From positions 310,001-374,000 of the forward strand of contig NZ_JADLJL010000001.1 in the NCBI RefSeq assembly GCF_015680235.1: DNA of 64,000 nt, read 5' to 3'. Shown here piece by piece: positions 42,781 to 51,841 of this stretch; position 1 is the stretch's first letter, and each line of letters begins with the position of its first letter. Both the position numbers and the translations under genes were made by a program. The notes under the pieces are model-generated. The model was not told the DNA's origin. It saw only the letters and a list, made by a program, of their open reading frames with translations, and did not search any database. Source of the DNA: Pseudomonas guariconensis. GTDB lineage: Bacteria > Pseudomonadota > Gammaproteobacteria > Pseudomonadales > Pseudomonadaceae.

Positions 42781-44697
42781 GTGTACCCACGTGTCCTTTG
42801 CTCCCTGTCCCTGTTGTCCCTCGCCATTTCCGCCGCCCATGGCGCCGAGCCGCTCGATACCCCGCGCCTGGTGGGCATGGACAACTTTCGCGACATCGCC
42901 GGCACCACCACCGCCTACAGCACCGCCCATGACGGCACCCTGCGCGCAGGGGTGTTCTATCGCTCCAATGCCGTGACCCCGACCGCTTCGGACCTGACGA
43001 CCTTGGAGCGCCTCGGCATCGGCACGGTATTCGACCTGCGCACCCCCAGCGAGATCGCTGCCACCCCCGACACCCTGCCGGCCGGTGCGGCCTACCGGAA
43101 CATCGACATCATCGGCAACAACACCTCGGGGGCCAACATCACCGACATGGTGTTCCACAGCGCCGCCGAAGCCGAAGCCATGATGAAGGAGACCAACCGA
43201 GCCTTCGTCTACGATGCCGGCATGCGCAGCCAGTACACCGTGCTGTTCAACGAGCTGGCCCGCACCGAGGACGCGGCGCTGTTCCATTGCACCGCCGGCA
43301 AGGACCGCACCGGCTGGACCGCTGCGCTGCTGCAGAGCATCGCCGGTGTCGACGACGCCACCATCATGCAGGACTACCTGGCCACCAACGCCTACACCGC
43401 CGCGCGCATGGCGGCGATCCTCGATTCGCTGCCGCCGAACCTGGCCGAAATCTACGGGCCGTTGATCGGCGTAGAGGCCAGCTACCTACAGGCAGGGCTG
43501 GACGAGGTGAAGGCGCGCTACGGCAGCATGGACAACTACCTCAAGCAAGGCCTGAGCCTGTCCCAGGAAACCCTCTACGTGTTGCGCGGCAAGATGGTCC
43601 GCTTCAACAGCCTGCCCGGCCAGGCTGGCCTGCAAGGCAACGCCGCGGCGGGCGCGCGGCTATTGCAAGGCCTGCAGGACAGCAGCCTGTCGGGCACCTA
43701 CAGCGCCTACAACTACTACCTGCAATCGGCCATCGATGCCGGTACCCTGGACGGCGTCGAGGCCACCGTCGGTGGCCAGGTACACGCCGATGCTGCCAGC
43801 TACTTGCTGCGCCAGGGCACGATGATCGAACAGGCCAGCGCGCCCTTCGCCAGCGGCACGGACCTCAAGGTCGGCCAGACGCGGCTGTGGAGCACGGCCC
43901 TGGCCAGCTACCTGGGCACCAACGGCTCGTCCCATGCACGTAGCAGCAACGAGCACAGCCAAGGCTTGATGGTCGGCCTGACCCAGCGCTTTTCCGAACA
44001 GCTCAGCGCCCATGCAGGCTTCGGCTACAGCCGCGGCAACGTCGGCGGCGCCGGTGGTGATGCAGACACCGACCTGACCTTTCTCAGCGCCGGCGCACGC
44101 TTCGCGCCGGGCAGCCTGGAGCACGGGCTGTTCATCGAGGCCGATGCCCATGCCGGCTGGTTCGACTACCAGAGCAAGCGCGACCTGGGCAACGGCCTGG
44201 GCCAGGCCAAGGGCGACAGCCATGGCAACCTGACCGGGGCCGGCCTGGCGCTGGGCTATCGGATGCAGGCGGGCACTCTGATGCTGGAGCCAAGCCTTGG
44301 CGTGCGGGTCAGCCACGTGGACCGCTCCGGCTTCACGGAGAAAGGCAGCGAGCTGGCGCTGGAGGTGTACAGCCTCCAGGAAACCCGGCGCAGCGCGGTG
44401 GCCAACCTCCAGGGTACCCTGGCGCCGCTCGAGCTGAGCGGCGGCTGGCAGTTGATGCCGGGGTTCACGCTGGGATACGAGCATGTGCTGGGCGATCACC
44501 AGGTCGACAGCGAAGGCCACCTACTCGGGCTGGATATCGAACAGCGCGCCGCGTACGACAACCGCGACCTGTTCAGCGCCGGGGTCAGTGCGATGGCCAC
44601 CCTCGGGGCGTTCAACGTGGGAGGTGAAGTGGCAGCTGGCGGTGGCAGTGACAGCCATGGGGTAAGCGGGAGCCTGAAGGCCAGTTACGCATTTTGA
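42781..44697 (+). CDS. Autotransporter with a tyrosine-phosphatase-like passenger
   Basis: 638 residues from GTG 42781 (GAGG at 8-bp spacing), which places a clean signal peptide at the start (RVLCSLSLLSLAISAAHG, then AEPLD); GTG 42745 is a weaker alternative. Residues about 25-280 form a Y_phosphatase3-type domain: GMDNFRDIAG, GVFYRSNA, FDLRTPSE and the P-loop HCTAGKDRTGWTAAL with Cys 170. From about residue 365 to the last residue a beta-barrel of alternating hydrophobic strands ends in the usual C-terminal Phe. Type V secretion should put the phosphatase on or outside the outer membrane. Single gene, convergent with an AraC regulator. Confidence 0.87.
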   Translation: MYPRVLCSLSLLSLAISAAHGAEPLDTPRLVGMDNFRDIAGTTTAYSTAHDGTLRAGVFYRSNAVTPTASDLTTLERLGIGTVFDLRTPSEIAATPDTLPAGAAYRNIDIIGNNTSGANITDMVFHSAAEAEAMMKETNRAFVYDAGMRSQYTVLFNELARTEDAALFHCTAGKDRTGWTAALLQSIAGVDDATIMQDYLATNAYTAARMAAILDSLPPNLAEIYGPLIGVEASYLQAGLDEVKARYGSMDNYLKQGLSLSQETLYVLRGKMVRFNSLPGQAGLQGNAAAGARLLQGLQDSSLSGTYSAYNYYLQSAIDAGTLDGVEATVGGQVHADAASYLLRQGTMIEQASAPFASGTDLKVGQTRLWSTALASYLGTNGSSHARSSNEHSQGLMVGLTQRFSEQLSAHAGFGYSRGNVGGAGGDADTDLTFLSAGARFAPGSLEHGLFIEADAHAGWFDYQSKRDLGNGLGQAKGDSHGNLTGAGLALGYRMQAGTLMLEPSLGVRVSHVDRSGFTEKGSELALEVYSLQETRRSAVANLQGTLAPLELSGGWQLMPGFTLGYEHVLGDHQVDSEGHLLGLDIEQRAAYDNRDLFSAGVSAMATLGAFNVGGEVAAGGGSDSHGVSGSLKASYAF

Positions 44698-44701
44698 ATG
44701 T

Positions 44702-44752
44702 GTGGGGCTGCTGCGCAGCCCATCGCGGCGCAAGGGGCGCTCAGCGCCCCAA
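44702..44752. repeat. Short REP-like hairpins between autotransporter and AraC genes
   Basis: GGGCTGC-TGC-GCAGCCC and GGGGCGC-TCA-GCGCCCC flank a short spacer containing CGCGGCGCAAG. It lies between two convergent genes. Confidence 0.6.
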
Positions 44753-44756
44753 CTGC

Positions 44757-45740
44757 CTACCCCCTGCGCCGAACCTGCGCCGGGCTCACGCCATAGGCCT
44801 GCTGGAAATACTGCGCGAACCGCCCGGCATTGCTGAAGCCATGACGCAATGCCACCTCGGAAACCGAAACCGGCTCCCCATGCAGCAATGACTCATACGC
44901 CCGCTCCAGGCGCACCTGCCGCTGGTAGTCCACGATCGAACACCCCAGGAACCTGCGAAACCCCTGCTGCAACGCACGCAAGCTGACGTTGGCCAGGGCC
45001 GCCAATTCCGTGCCGCGGGTCGCGCTCGACGGGTTGGCGCGAATGCAGTCCATGGCCAACTTCACGTGCCGCGGCGCGATCTGCGGCAGAGGCCGGCGCA
45101 AGGCTTGGCTGTGGTTGTGCGGCCAGGCCTCGATCACCGCGTCGACCAGCATTTCCTGCAAACGCACCGGCATCAACGCACCGGCATGGATCAGTTGATC
45201 GAACTCGTTGCCGGTGGCCAGTTCGAGCAGGGCGCGAATGCCTTGGCAGGCGGCCATCTCCAGCTCCACCAGCGGCTCGAAGCGGATCGGCTGCAACACT
45301 GGCTTGCCCAGCAACACCGCCAGGCGCTCGGTGATCAAACTTCGTCGGATCGACATGCCGCACTGGGCATGGCCGTCGATGAAACGCAAGGTACGCAACG
45401 CCCTTTTCTCGATGGCCAGGCCCATGCCCGGCAGCCCGATGGTTTCATTCTGGAGACCGAACACCACCTTTCCCGCGCTGGGCAGCACGAAAGTGATTTC
45501 GTCCTGCGGGTCGGTGAAGGTGACGCAACAATCGCCCTGGTACTGCATGCGGCGAAAGCTGACGCCTCCATGGCGACCGTAGACACCGCCGATGAGCAGG
45601 TCGTCCGACAGCACCAGCGAGTCGGCATAGAGGTTGTCGAACATACGCGAGAACAGTGCGCCGAAGGCCTCGCTGTGCATGTCCTGGGAGCGGAGGATGA
45701 TCTGTTTGCGGAGCGTGCCGGTATTCACCTTCAGGGCCAC
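44757..45740 (-). CDS. AraC family transcriptional regulator
   Basis: About 327 residues from a GTG at 45740 that lacks a good ribosome site, so the start is uncertain (ATG 45680 is the next option). The C-terminal about 100 residues hold two helix-turn-helix units (ALANVSLRALQQGFRRFLGC and VALRHGFSNAGRFAQYFQQA). The N-terminal 200 residues resemble the AraC-binding-like domain of OruR/EutR-type regulators. It is convergent with the phosphatase autotransporter and divergent from nhaA; its target is not known. Confidence 0.85.
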   Translation of the reverse strand: MALKVNTGTLRKQIILRSQDMHSEAFGALFSRMFDNLYADSLVLSDDLLIGGVYGRHGGVSFRRMQYQGDCCVTFTDPQDEITFVLPSAGKVVFGLQNETIGLPGMGLAIEKRALRTLRFIDGHAQCGMSIRRSLITERLAVLLGKPVLQPIRFEPLVELEMAACQGIRALLELATGNEFDQLIHAGALMPVRLQEMLVDAVIEAWPHNHSQALRRPLPQIAPRHVKLAMDCIRANPSSATRGTELAALANVSLRALQQGFRRFLGCSIVDYQRQVRLERAYESLLHGEPVSVSEVALRHGFSNAGRFAQYFQQAYGVSPAQVRRRG

Positions 45741-46146
45741 CTTTTTGTTGTTGGACGCAAAAGCGCCTGGACCTTACCAAGGGTGCATGACAGCGGCATG
45801 ACCCCTGCGCGGCCCCGCCCATCCGGCAGTGGCAACATTTTGATGCAAACTTCGCAGGCGAACTGCCACCCATCTCCGTAGAATTGCTGCCTGGCGTGTG
45901 CTGCGTGCGCCCGGGAGCCTTCCCGAATACGGAGAACATTCATTTGTTTTCCGAGAGTCCGTCCATGTTGCATGCAGCCTCCGTACATTCCTGGTATTTG
46001 CCGTTCCGTTTTTTTGCGGCCGGCACGTCCATGCGCCACACCCTTCCCTTCTTCTCGCCTTTCGCTGCAGTGGTCCGGTTCATCCGGCGCCATCGTTTCG
46101 CTGTGTCCACGTTCCGACGCACCGCTGCTTTTGCGCAGGCGACGCC
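45741..46146. other. Intergenic region upstream of nhaA
   Basis: 406 bp between the divergent AraC gene and nhaA. A frame open from 45884 to 46150 would give an 88-residue basic peptide whose stop overlaps the nhaA start (ATGA). A shorter version starts at 45965. It has no clear family, and the region is GC-rich, so chance is possible. A leader RNA for nhaA control could lie here; I could not confirm any named motif. Confidence 0.35.
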
Positions 46147-47367
46147 ATGAACGAGGACTCCTTGATGAATGCACCCCTTCCCACTCTCACCTCGCAATCG
46201 GTGCTGCGCCGCCTGCTGGCCAGCGAAGCCGCAGGCGGCGTGCTGTTGATGTTCACCGCCGCCCTGGCCATCGTGATCGCCAACAGCCCCTGGGCTGAGG
46301 CCTATCAACACCTGCTGCACCTGCCTGTGGGGCCGACGCTCAGCGACAAGCTCGGGCCGATGACCGTGCACCTGTGGATCAACGACGGCCTGATGGCGGT
46401 GTTCTTCCTGTTGGTGGGTCTGGAAATCAAGCGCGAACTGGTCGACGGCCGCCTCGCCACCTGGGAGCAACGGCGTCTGCCGGCCCTGCCGGCACTGATG
46501 GGCATGGCCGTGCCGGCGCTGATCTACCTGGCGTTCTCGCGCGGCGAACCTGGGCTTGCCAGTGGCTGGGCGATCCCTGCGGCCACCGATATCGCCTTCG
46601 CTGTTGGTGCCCTGGCACTGCTGGGGCGGCATGCGCCGCTGTCGTTGAAAGTGATGCTGGTCTCGGTGGCGATCATCGACGACATGGGCGCAGTGGCGAT
46701 CATCGCATTGTTCTACACCTCGTCGATCAACCTGCTCGCCCTGGCGGCGGCAGCCGGGATCGTCGTCGTGCTGCTGGCGTTCAACCGCCTGCGCGTGGTG
46801 TCGCTGTGGCCCTACCTGCTGGGTATCGCCGCGCTGTGGTACGTGACCCTGCTGTCCGGCGTGCACGCCACCATCGCCGGCGTGGTCGGCGCGCTGTTGA
46901 TTCCCTACAGCGCCGGTGCCGGCAAAGGTGAAAACGCCAGCCCGTTGCTCAAGCTCGAGCACGGCCTGGCGCCGTGGGTCGGCTTCCTGATCGTGCCAGC
47001 CTTCGGCTTCGCCAACGCCGGGGTGTCCTTCAGCCACCTGAGCTGGAGCGACGTACTCGCCCCGCTGCCGCTGAGCATTGCCCTGGGCCTGCTGCTGGGC
47101 AAGCAACTGGGAGTGTTCGCCGGAGTGCTGCTGGCGGTCAAGACAGGCCTGGCGGCCAAGCCGCGTGGTGCAAGCTGGCTGCAGATCTATGGCGTGGCCA
47201 TGCTCTGCGGCATTGGTTTCACCATGAGCCTGTTCATTGGCGAGCTGGCCTTCCCGGGGCAGCCGGAGCGCATCGATGAAGCGAAGATCGGCATCCTCCT
47301 CGGCTCGCTGCTGTCGGCGCTGATCGCCTGCGCCATCCTGCGCTTTGCGCCCAAGCGCGAGGCCTGA
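46147..47367 (+). CDS. nhaA: Na+/H+ antiporter NhaA
   Basis: 406 residues from ATG 46147 (or ATG 46165). Twelve-helix NhaA pattern: LWINDGLMAVFFLLVGLEIK, then KRELVDG, AIPAATDIAFAVGALALLG with the transport Asp pair following in VAIIDDMGAVAIIALFYTS. It extrudes Na+ or Li+ for two protons, mainly at alkaline pH. It is the second sodium antiporter in the window, after NhaB. Downstream is a REP mosaic and then the MscS channel. Confidence 0.95.
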   Translation: MNEDSLMNAPLPTLTSQSVLRRLLASEAAGGVLLMFTAALAIVIANSPWAEAYQHLLHLPVGPTLSDKLGPMTVHLWINDGLMAVFFLLVGLEIKRELVDGRLATWEQRRLPALPALMGMAVPALIYLAFSRGEPGLASGWAIPAATDIAFAVGALALLGRHAPLSLKVMLVSVAIIDDMGAVAIIALFYTSSINLLALAAAAGIVVVLLAFNRLRVVSLWPYLLGIAALWYVTLLSGVHATIAGVVGALLIPYSAGAGKGENASPLLKLEHGLAPWVGFLIVPAFGFANAGVSFSHLSWSDVLAPLPLSIALGLLLGKQLGVFAGVLLAVKTGLAAKPRGASWLQIYGVAMLCGIGFTMSLFIGELAFPGQPERIDEAKIGILLGSLLSALIACAILRFAPKREA

Positions 47368-47440
47368 CAGGCCTCGTGACCCCATCGCCGGCCAGCCGGC
47401 TCCCATAGGTTCAGCGGTGTCTGCAACACCCGCGCGATAC

Positions 47441-47679
47441 CGATGGGAGATTACCCAGCCCTTCGGGCTGCGCTGTCGCGCAGAGAACAAGCGGCTAGCG
47501 CCGCCCCCCTGTGGGAGCGGCGGTGCGGCGGTCCGACTTGTCCCGCGATCAAGGGCGAAGCCCTTGCCAGGCGACGGTGATATCCGGCCCGGCCCAATCG
47601 CGGGACAAGCCCGCTCCCACAAAGCCCGCAAAATCAAATAGTTATGCGTTGTTCTATGAGAGCCGGCTGGCCGGCGATC
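47441..47679. repeat. REP mosaic between nhaA and the MscS gene
   Basis: A type 3 unit in reverse (47441-47492) is followed by an interrupted REP core and a type 1 composite (47537-47679) nearly identical to 56403-56545. The first REP core is split by about 16 bp (GGAGCGG then CGGTGCGGCGGTCCGA then CTTGTCCCGCG). The remaining 47368-47440 and 47680-47833 show no gene. Confidence 0.85.
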
Positions 47680-47833
47680 GAGGCGGCACGAACAGCGCCA
47701 GGCTGTCGGCCCGCACAACCCTAGATCGATTCGCGACCATTCGTCGAGCTTCCCGCCAGCCCAGCCCAACCCCCGCAGCCCACGCCCTTCTAACGACCAT
47801 GTGCGCATCATAGCCTTGGAGGGGTAATCGACG

Positions 47834-48955
47834 ATGAACGAACGCTTGTTGGACCCGCTGACGAACACGACCATCTTCGGCATCTCTGTCCTTAATTGGT
47901 TGCTGGCCCTAGCAGTCAGCCTCGTCACCTTCCTGGTCGCCCGCTGGGCCATCAGCTTCGTCAAGCGCAGGGTGCAGGGTTGGTCGGCCCATGACGGCCA
48001 CTTTGCCCAGGTGCTGGCCAAGGTGCTCGAAGGCACCAGCAATTTCCTGTTGTTCCTCGCCGCGCTGCTCATCGGCCTGAGCGTGCTGGACCTGCCGGAC
48101 CGCTGGCTGGGCCGGGTCAGCAGCCTATGGTTCGTGGTGGCCGCGCTGCAGATCGGCCTGTGGGCCAACCGCGCCATCGCCCTTGGCCTGTCCCGCTACT
48201 TCGCCCGGCACAGCAGCGCAGGCCTCTATCAAGGCAGCGCCCTGGCCACGCTGTCTGCCTGGGGCGCCAGGGTACTGCTCTGGTCGATGGTGCTGTTGGC
48301 CATGCTCTCCAACCTCGGGGTGAACATCACCGCTTTCGTCGCCAGCCTGGGCGTGGGCGGCATCGCCGTAGCGCTGGCGGTACAGAACATTCTCGGCGAC
48401 CTGTTCGCCTCACTCTCCATCGCCGTGGACAAGCCGTTCGAGGTGGGCGACTTCATCGTCATCGGCCCGCTGGCCGGGACAGTGGAGCACATTGGCCTGA
48501 AGACCACACGCATTCGCAGCCTCGGCGGCGAGCAGATCGTCATGGCCAACGCCGGCATGATCAGCAGCACCATCCAGAACTACAAGCGCCTGCAAGAGCG
48601 GCGCATCGTCTTCGAATTCGGTCTCTCCTACGACACCCCTACCGAAGCGGTGAAGAAGGCGCCGGGCATCGTTGCGCAAGTGATCCAGAACCAGGACAAG
48701 GTGCGCTTCGACCGTGCTCACCTGCGCGGTTTCGGCAAGGAGTCGCTGGAATTCGAATGCGTCTACATCGTGCTCGACCCGGGGTACAACCTGTACATGG
48801 ACATCCAGCAGGCGATCAATTTCCAGTTGCTGGAGCAGTTCGCCAGTATCGGCGCGAAGTTTGCCGTGCCAGCACGGGCGATCAAGGTGACCTCGCTGCC
48901 GGAAGCCTCGAATCAGATGGGCCGCGGCCAAGGTGGCCTCAAAGCCAGGGAGTGA
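47834..48955 (+). CDS. Small-conductance mechanosensitive channel (MscS family)
   Basis: 373 residues with GGAGGGG before the ATG. Four hydrophobic helices occupy residues about 10-170. The pore helix and beta domain follow (GVGGIAVALAVQNILGDLFA, then FEVGDFIVIGPLAGTVEHIG), the core MscS signature, and a C-terminal cytoplasmic domain ends near residue 360. Such channels open on membrane tension to release solutes during hypo-osmotic shock. Near nhaA, in line with the salt theme. Confidence 0.92.
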   Translation: MNERLLDPLTNTTIFGISVLNWLLALAVSLVTFLVARWAISFVKRRVQGWSAHDGHFAQVLAKVLEGTSNFLLFLAALLIGLSVLDLPDRWLGRVSSLWFVVAALQIGLWANRAIALGLSRYFARHSSAGLYQGSALATLSAWGARVLLWSMVLLAMLSNLGVNITAFVASLGVGGIAVALAVQNILGDLFASLSIAVDKPFEVGDFIVIGPLAGTVEHIGLKTTRIRSLGGEQIVMANAGMISSTIQNYKRLQERRIVFEFGLSYDTPTEAVKKAPGIVAQVIQNQDKVRFDRAHLRGFGKESLEFECVYIVLDPGYNLYMDIQQAINFQLLEQFASIGAKFAVPARAIKVTSLPEASNQMGRGQGGLKARE

Positions 48956-49408
48956 TCAGCCGATCCCTGGGCGAGCCACTTCGAAGTGGCCACGAAACAC
49001 CGTTTCGACGATCCGCCATTGCCCTTCGAACCGCTGGTAGCGGTCCTGGTAGAACCCGCCCAACTGGCGGGTCGCCCCGGTTTCGCCATCTCGGTTCTGG
49101 TAGTGCAAGGCCCAGCGGGCCTGGGCGTTGTCGGCATTCTGGTAGTCGATTTCCGGGTTGGCGGCGTGGTGCAGATCGATCACCCGGGGCACGCACGCCA
49201 GCTCGCGGAACAACGCCAGGAACGGTTCCCGGTCGTGGAAAGTGCCAAGAGGCCCATAGTCGATCAGCACTTCACCCGAGGCGAAGCAATCGCGGATGGC
49301 CGCCACGTCCTTGAGGTCGCAGGCGTTCAGGTAGCGATGCTTGAGCTGGCGGATCGCCTCCAGGGCTTCCAGCCGGTTGATGCGTTGTTCCAGGTCCACT
49401 GCGTTCAC
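48956..49408 (-). CDS. NTF2/SnoaL-like protein
   Basis: 150 residues with the SnoaL-like cone fold pattern: a helix LEALEAIRQLKHRYLNACDL, an acidic pair near DCFASGEVLIDYG, then beta strands ending DRYQRFEGQWRIVETVFRGH. The family includes dehydratases, isomerases and ring-hydroxylating enzyme partners; the substrate is unknown. Its stop abuts the MscS stop (convergent, no gap). Confidence 0.82.
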   Translation of the reverse strand: MNAVDLEQRINRLEALEAIRQLKHRYLNACDLKDVAAIRDCFASGEVLIDYGPLGTFHDREPFLALFRELACVPRVIDLHHAANPEIDYQNADNAQARWALHYQNRDGETGATRQLGGFYQDRYQRFEGQWRIVETVFRGHFEVARPGIG

Positions 49409-49582
49409 CTTCCTTGACGGGTGACTGTGGACCCGACACTACGTCCATCGAATACCGCCTCGCACCCTCCATTCGGACTAGGTCATCAGCGTGCCCGCCC
49501 GCCCCGGACGTAGCTGTTCAAGACATCGTTTTGCTTGTTCCCGCCATTGCACAGGCATTCGTTCGAATACTCATCTTTACAC

Positions 49583-49610
49583 TTGATTTACATTTGTGAA
49601 TCGATACTAT
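49583..49610 (+). promoter_or_regulatory. Candidate promoter of the siderophore receptor gene
   Basis: TTGATT at 49583-49588 and TACTAT at 49605-49610 with a 16-bp spacer resemble a sigma-70 promoter, 34 bp before the start codon. Confidence 0.4.
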
Positions 49611-49630
49611 TCGCACCCAATAAAAACAAC

Positions 49631-49649
49631 GCGAGTGATTCTCAATGGC
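49631..49649 (+). promoter_or_regulatory. Candidate Fur box overlapping the receptor start
   Basis: GCGAGTGATTCTCAATGGC resembles the Fur consensus core AATGATTCTCATT. It covers the start codon of the siderophore receptor, which would fit iron repression. Confidence 0.4.
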
Positions 49650-51765
49650 AAAAAAGTACGTCGCCCCGGCATCCCTGTCGATGCTGGGCCTGCTGGCAGT
49701 GCCTGCTGTTCACGCTGAAACCCAGGACACGCTGGCCCTGCCGGCGACTTCGGTGACCGGTGCCTACGAGCAGCAGAGCTACAAGGCTACCGAAAGCAAG
49801 AGTGCTCTGAAGATCGACGCGCCTCTGCGCGACATTCCTCAGACGGTCAACGTCGTTCCTGAAAGCGTGATCAAGGACCAGGGCGCCCAGTCCATGGAAG
49901 ACGTACTCAAGAATGTGCCCGGGGTCGGCCTGTCCAACGGCGACGGCCAGCGCGACCAGGTCACCATCCGCGGCTTCAACGCCATTGGCGACATGTACAT
50001 CGATGGCGTGCGCGACGACGCCTTGTATTTTCGCGACTTGTCCAACATCGAGCGCGTCGAGGTCATCAAGGGCCCCGCTGCCGTGCTCTATGGCCGTGGC
50101 TCGTCCGGCGGCCTGATCAACAGCGTCAGCAAGAAACCAGGCTTCGACCCCAAGCACGAAGTGGGCATGACCCTGGACACCGAGGGCAAGCGCCGCACCC
50201 AGTTCGACACCGGTTGGGCCGACCCGCAAGGCAACCAGGCCTACCGCCTGACCGGCGCCTTCGAAGACAGCGACACCTTCCGCGACGATGGCTACATCGA
50301 CCGCAAGGCTATCGCCCCGTCGGCCTACTTCCGCCTTTCCGACGACCTGGAGCTGAACCTGGGCGCCACTTACCTGTACGACAAGCGCCTGATCGACTTC
50401 GGCATTCCGGCCCTGGGCAACCGCCCCGTGGACGTCGACCGCGACAAGCGCTTCGGCTCCGGCGATGCGGACCAGGACTACGCCCGCAGCGAGGTATTCT
50501 CGTTCACCGCCAGCCTGGACTACCGCATCAACGACGATTTCACGCTGACTAACACCAGCCGCTACTACCACTACGACCTGGACCGTAACAATACCCTGGC
50601 CGACAGCAGCCCTACCCGCTTCGTCACCGCGCCGAACGGCGAACTGCTGGTCAAGCTCAACCGCGGCAACGTGGCCCGCGACGAGTACGGTGTGTTCAAC
50701 CAGACCGAACTCAAGCAGCAGGCGCAACTGGCCGGCATGCGGCACAATCTGCTCTACGGCGTGGAGGTGGGCTACCAGGACAAGTACCAGCGGGTGTTCA
50801 ACCAGAACAACGTGGCCCAGGTTCCGGTCTATCGCGATGCCTTGGTACCGGTGCCGGAACATGCGGCCAACCTGTCGTCCAAAGGCACCAACTACCAGCA
50901 GACCGCTGGCTTCTATGTGCAGGACCTGATCGAGTTGAACGACCAGTGGAAGGCGCTGCTCGGCGTGCGCTACGACATCTTCGGCCAGGAGTACGACGAC
51001 ATCCGCGCAACGGACGTCGACCTGGACCGCACCGACAAGACCTGGAGCCCACGGGTCGGCCTGGTGTACCAGCCGGACCAGATCCAGTCGTACTACGTTT
51101 CCGTCAGCCGCAGCTACCAGCCTTCGGGCGAAATGTTCGCGATCAACGCCGGCAACGCCGACCTGGAACCGGAAAAGACCACCAACTACGAGTTGGGCGC
51201 CAAGTGGGACCTGCTCGACAGCAAGCTGTCGGTGACCGCGGCGATCTTCCGCCTGGAGCGCACCAACATGCGTACCCCGGACCCGGTGACCCCTGGCCTG
51301 ACCATCCTCGCCGGCGAACAGCGCACCGACGGTTTCGAAGCGACCATCAGCGGCCAGCTCTCGGACAAGTGGCAGATCTACGCCGGCTACGCCTTCCTGG
51401 ACGCCGAGATCGTCAAGTCCAACGCCAAGACCAACGGCGTTTCCAACGAAGGCCAGACCCCGACGCTGACCCCGCGCAACAGCGCGAACGTGTGGCTGGT
51501 GCGCACCCTCACCCCGCAGTGGCGTGTGGCCGCCGGAGCCAATTACGTGGACGAGCGCTACACCGCCCTGGACAACCAGGTGGTGATGCCTGGCTACACC
51601 ACCTTCGACGCTGCGCTGCTGTACAGCGAACAGCACTGGGACATGGCGCTGCGCCTGAAGAACGCCTTCGACCGCGACTACTACGCCTCCGCCCATGGTT
51701 CGGTGGGCCTGATCACCCCAGGTGCGCCACGTACCCTGGAAGCGAGTGTGGCCTACCGCTTCTGA
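49645..51765 (+). CDS. TonB-dependent siderophore receptor (Fiu-like)
   Basis: 706 residues. A signal peptide ends near VPAVHA. The plug domain (about residues 55-165) has IPQTVNVVPESVIKDQGAQS, QVTIRGFNAIGDMYIDGVRD and IKGPAAVLYGRGSSGGLINS. A 22-strand barrel runs to the C-terminal VAYRF. It imports ferric siderophores across the outer membrane with TonB. Overall sequence style is that of catecholate receptors such as Fiu; the exact ligand is inferred. A possible Fur box overlaps the start. No sigma/anti-sigma pair lies next to it. Confidence 0.92.
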   Translation: MAKKYVAPASLSMLGLLAVPAVHAETQDTLALPATSVTGAYEQQSYKATESKSALKIDAPLRDIPQTVNVVPESVIKDQGAQSMEDVLKNVPGVGLSNGDGQRDQVTIRGFNAIGDMYIDGVRDDALYFRDLSNIERVEVIKGPAAVLYGRGSSGGLINSVSKKPGFDPKHEVGMTLDTEGKRRTQFDTGWADPQGNQAYRLTGAFEDSDTFRDDGYIDRKAIAPSAYFRLSDDLELNLGATYLYDKRLIDFGIPALGNRPVDVDRDKRFGSGDADQDYARSEVFSFTASLDYRINDDFTLTNTSRYYHYDLDRNNTLADSSPTRFVTAPNGELLVKLNRGNVARDEYGVFNQTELKQQAQLAGMRHNLLYGVEVGYQDKYQRVFNQNNVAQVPVYRDALVPVPEHAANLSSKGTNYQQTAGFYVQDLIELNDQWKALLGVRYDIFGQEYDDIRATDVDLDRTDKTWSPRVGLVYQPDQIQSYYVSVSRSYQPSGEMFAINAGNADLEPEKTTNYELGAKWDLLDSKLSVTAAIFRLERTNMRTPDPVTPGLTILAGEQRTDGFEATISGQLSDKWQIYAGYAFLDAEIVKSNAKTNGVSNEGQTPTLTPRNSANVWLVRTLTPQWRVAAGANYVDERYTALDNQVVMPGYTTFDAALLYSEQHWDMALRLKNAFDRDYYASAHGSVGLITPGAPRTLEASVAYRF

Positions 51766-51781
51766 TCGCCTTTGTGCCCCA

Positions 51782-51841
51782 TCGCCGGCAAGCCGGCCCC
51801 ACCAGGCCTGCAGCGCAGATCCCCTGCAGGGCTTGCCGGCG
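51782..51841. repeat. Inverted REP pair after the receptor gene
   Basis: TCGCCGGCAAGCCGGCCCC faces GCAGGGCTTGCCGGCGA across about 25 bp. Confidence 0.75.

Noticed and set aside
47441-47679. Repeat block considered as an insertion sequence
   Set aside because: There is no transposase frame and no target duplication; it is made of REP and composite units.
45940-48177. 745-codon minus-strand frame opposite nhaA and a REP region
   Set aside because: It runs through NhaA coding sequence and REP repeats, which a real gene would not do.
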